From: Campylobacterales bacterium
GTDB lineage: Bacteria > Campylobacterota > Campylobacteria > Campylobacterales > Sulfurospirillaceae
Assembly: GCA_024280575.1 (NCBI GenBank)
Contig: JAJRPV010000062.1
Location: 1-50,797, forward strand
DNA: 50,797 nucleotides
Direction: 5' to 3'
Part shown: one piece after another, positions 50,739-50,797 of the stretch
Layout of the letters: every line of letters starts with the position of its first letter
Position numbering within the stretch: the first letter of the stretch is position 1
Notes under the pieces: model-generated
Database searches by the model: none
What the model was told of the DNA's origin: nothing
Seen by the model: the letters and a program-made list of their open reading frames with translations, nothing else
Translations under genes and position numbers: made by a program

Positions 50739-50797
50739 TTTATTGTCCCCTTTTTACTGAGCAAAGCCCAGCAAAAATTCCTCTCGACTAAAGCACG
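50656..50797 (-). repeat. Tandem 83-bp hairpin/RBS repeat, right block
   Basis: Two copies, with TTATTGTCCCC at 50657 and 50740 (period 83); the second runs off the window. Same conserved blocks as at 1-141, but the hairpin arms differ: CTGGGC / GCTCAG with loop TTT in minus-strand RNA (one G-U pair, plus a G-U closing the T5/A5 extension), and GAAGC / GCTTC for the second hairpin. Both stems keep pairing despite the sequence change. The two ends differ in length and bases, so this is not terminal redundancy of a circle. Confidence 0.88.

Noticed and set aside
50656-50797. Integron attC sites or circular terminal redundancy
   Set aside because: No RYYYAAC/GTTRRRY core sites and no integrase; the two ends differ in hairpin sequence and period (82 against 83), so they are different copies.

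Overview
The window looks like one contig from an AT-rich member of the Campylobacterota, in the range of Sulfurimonas, Sulfurovum, Arcobacter or Sulfurospirillum relatives. The base for this is the AT-rich coding style, an AddAB pair next to a FixH-like gene, a dimeric MazG-type dUTPase, an ArsRS-like two-component system, single-chain pyruvate:ferredoxin oxidoreductase and several small c-type cytochromes. The genus cannot be fixed from sequence reading alone. Both ends of the window lie in tandem copies of the same 82-83 bp repeat family, which suggests that assembly stopped at repeats.

Layout. 1-210: tandem hairpin repeats, minus-sense, leading to a gene off the left edge. 320-2349: two YbjQ/UPF0145 proteins coupled to an M48 membrane protease, then a DUF302 protein. 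2366-5693: preQ0 genes queC, queE and queD around a lipoprotein, then dUTPase. 5777-9956: DUF1294 protein, YhbP-like protein, diguanylate cyclase, LuxS, a HepT/MntA toxin-antitoxin pair and a small CxxC protein. 9994-13551: PFOR. 13995-22220: a compact plus-strand module of cytochrome c/EF-hand protein, response regulator, sensor kinase with an in-frame stop, small CxxCH protein, TolC-like protein, membrane fusion protein and RND pump. It is followed by a decayed IS256-type transposase and a frameshifted HAD phosphatase. 23553-25783: a second cytochrome c, response regulator and kinase cassette of unrelated sequence. 26049-33569: a five-gene peptide ABC transporter with an M20 peptidase and a divergent aspartoacylase-like gene, which together look like a peptide or N-acyl-peptide uptake and breakdown unit. 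33600-38262: MscS channel, OmpA-like protein with type 3 repeats, RecQ and a periplasmic DsrE-like protein. 38397-43210: an orphan peptide-binding protein, a DUF234 protein and a CaX-type antiporter lying between two copies of a predicted small RNA, then a corA broken by one stop codon. 43238-50655: DUF523, rpsI, rplM, a haem-binding protein, addA, addB and a FixH-like gene, ending in the second tandem-repeat block.

The most unusual things are three. First, the end repeats: read on the minus strand they form two hairpins whose arms differ in sequence but keep pairing, and each unit delivers a ribosome binding site and ATG to the next unit or gene. Second, a 120-nt perfectly duplicated element has a promoter, a mimic of the anti-Shine-Dalgarno sequence and an intrinsic terminator, and is probably a two-copy small RNA. 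Third, cytochrome c genes sit directly in front of two unrelated two-component systems. A palindrome, CTACATGTAG, is also strongly over-represented. Several genes are broken by a single base: the island kinase, corA, the HAD phosphatase and the transposase. recQ has no ordinary start codon. No rRNA, tRNA or CRISPR array was seen.
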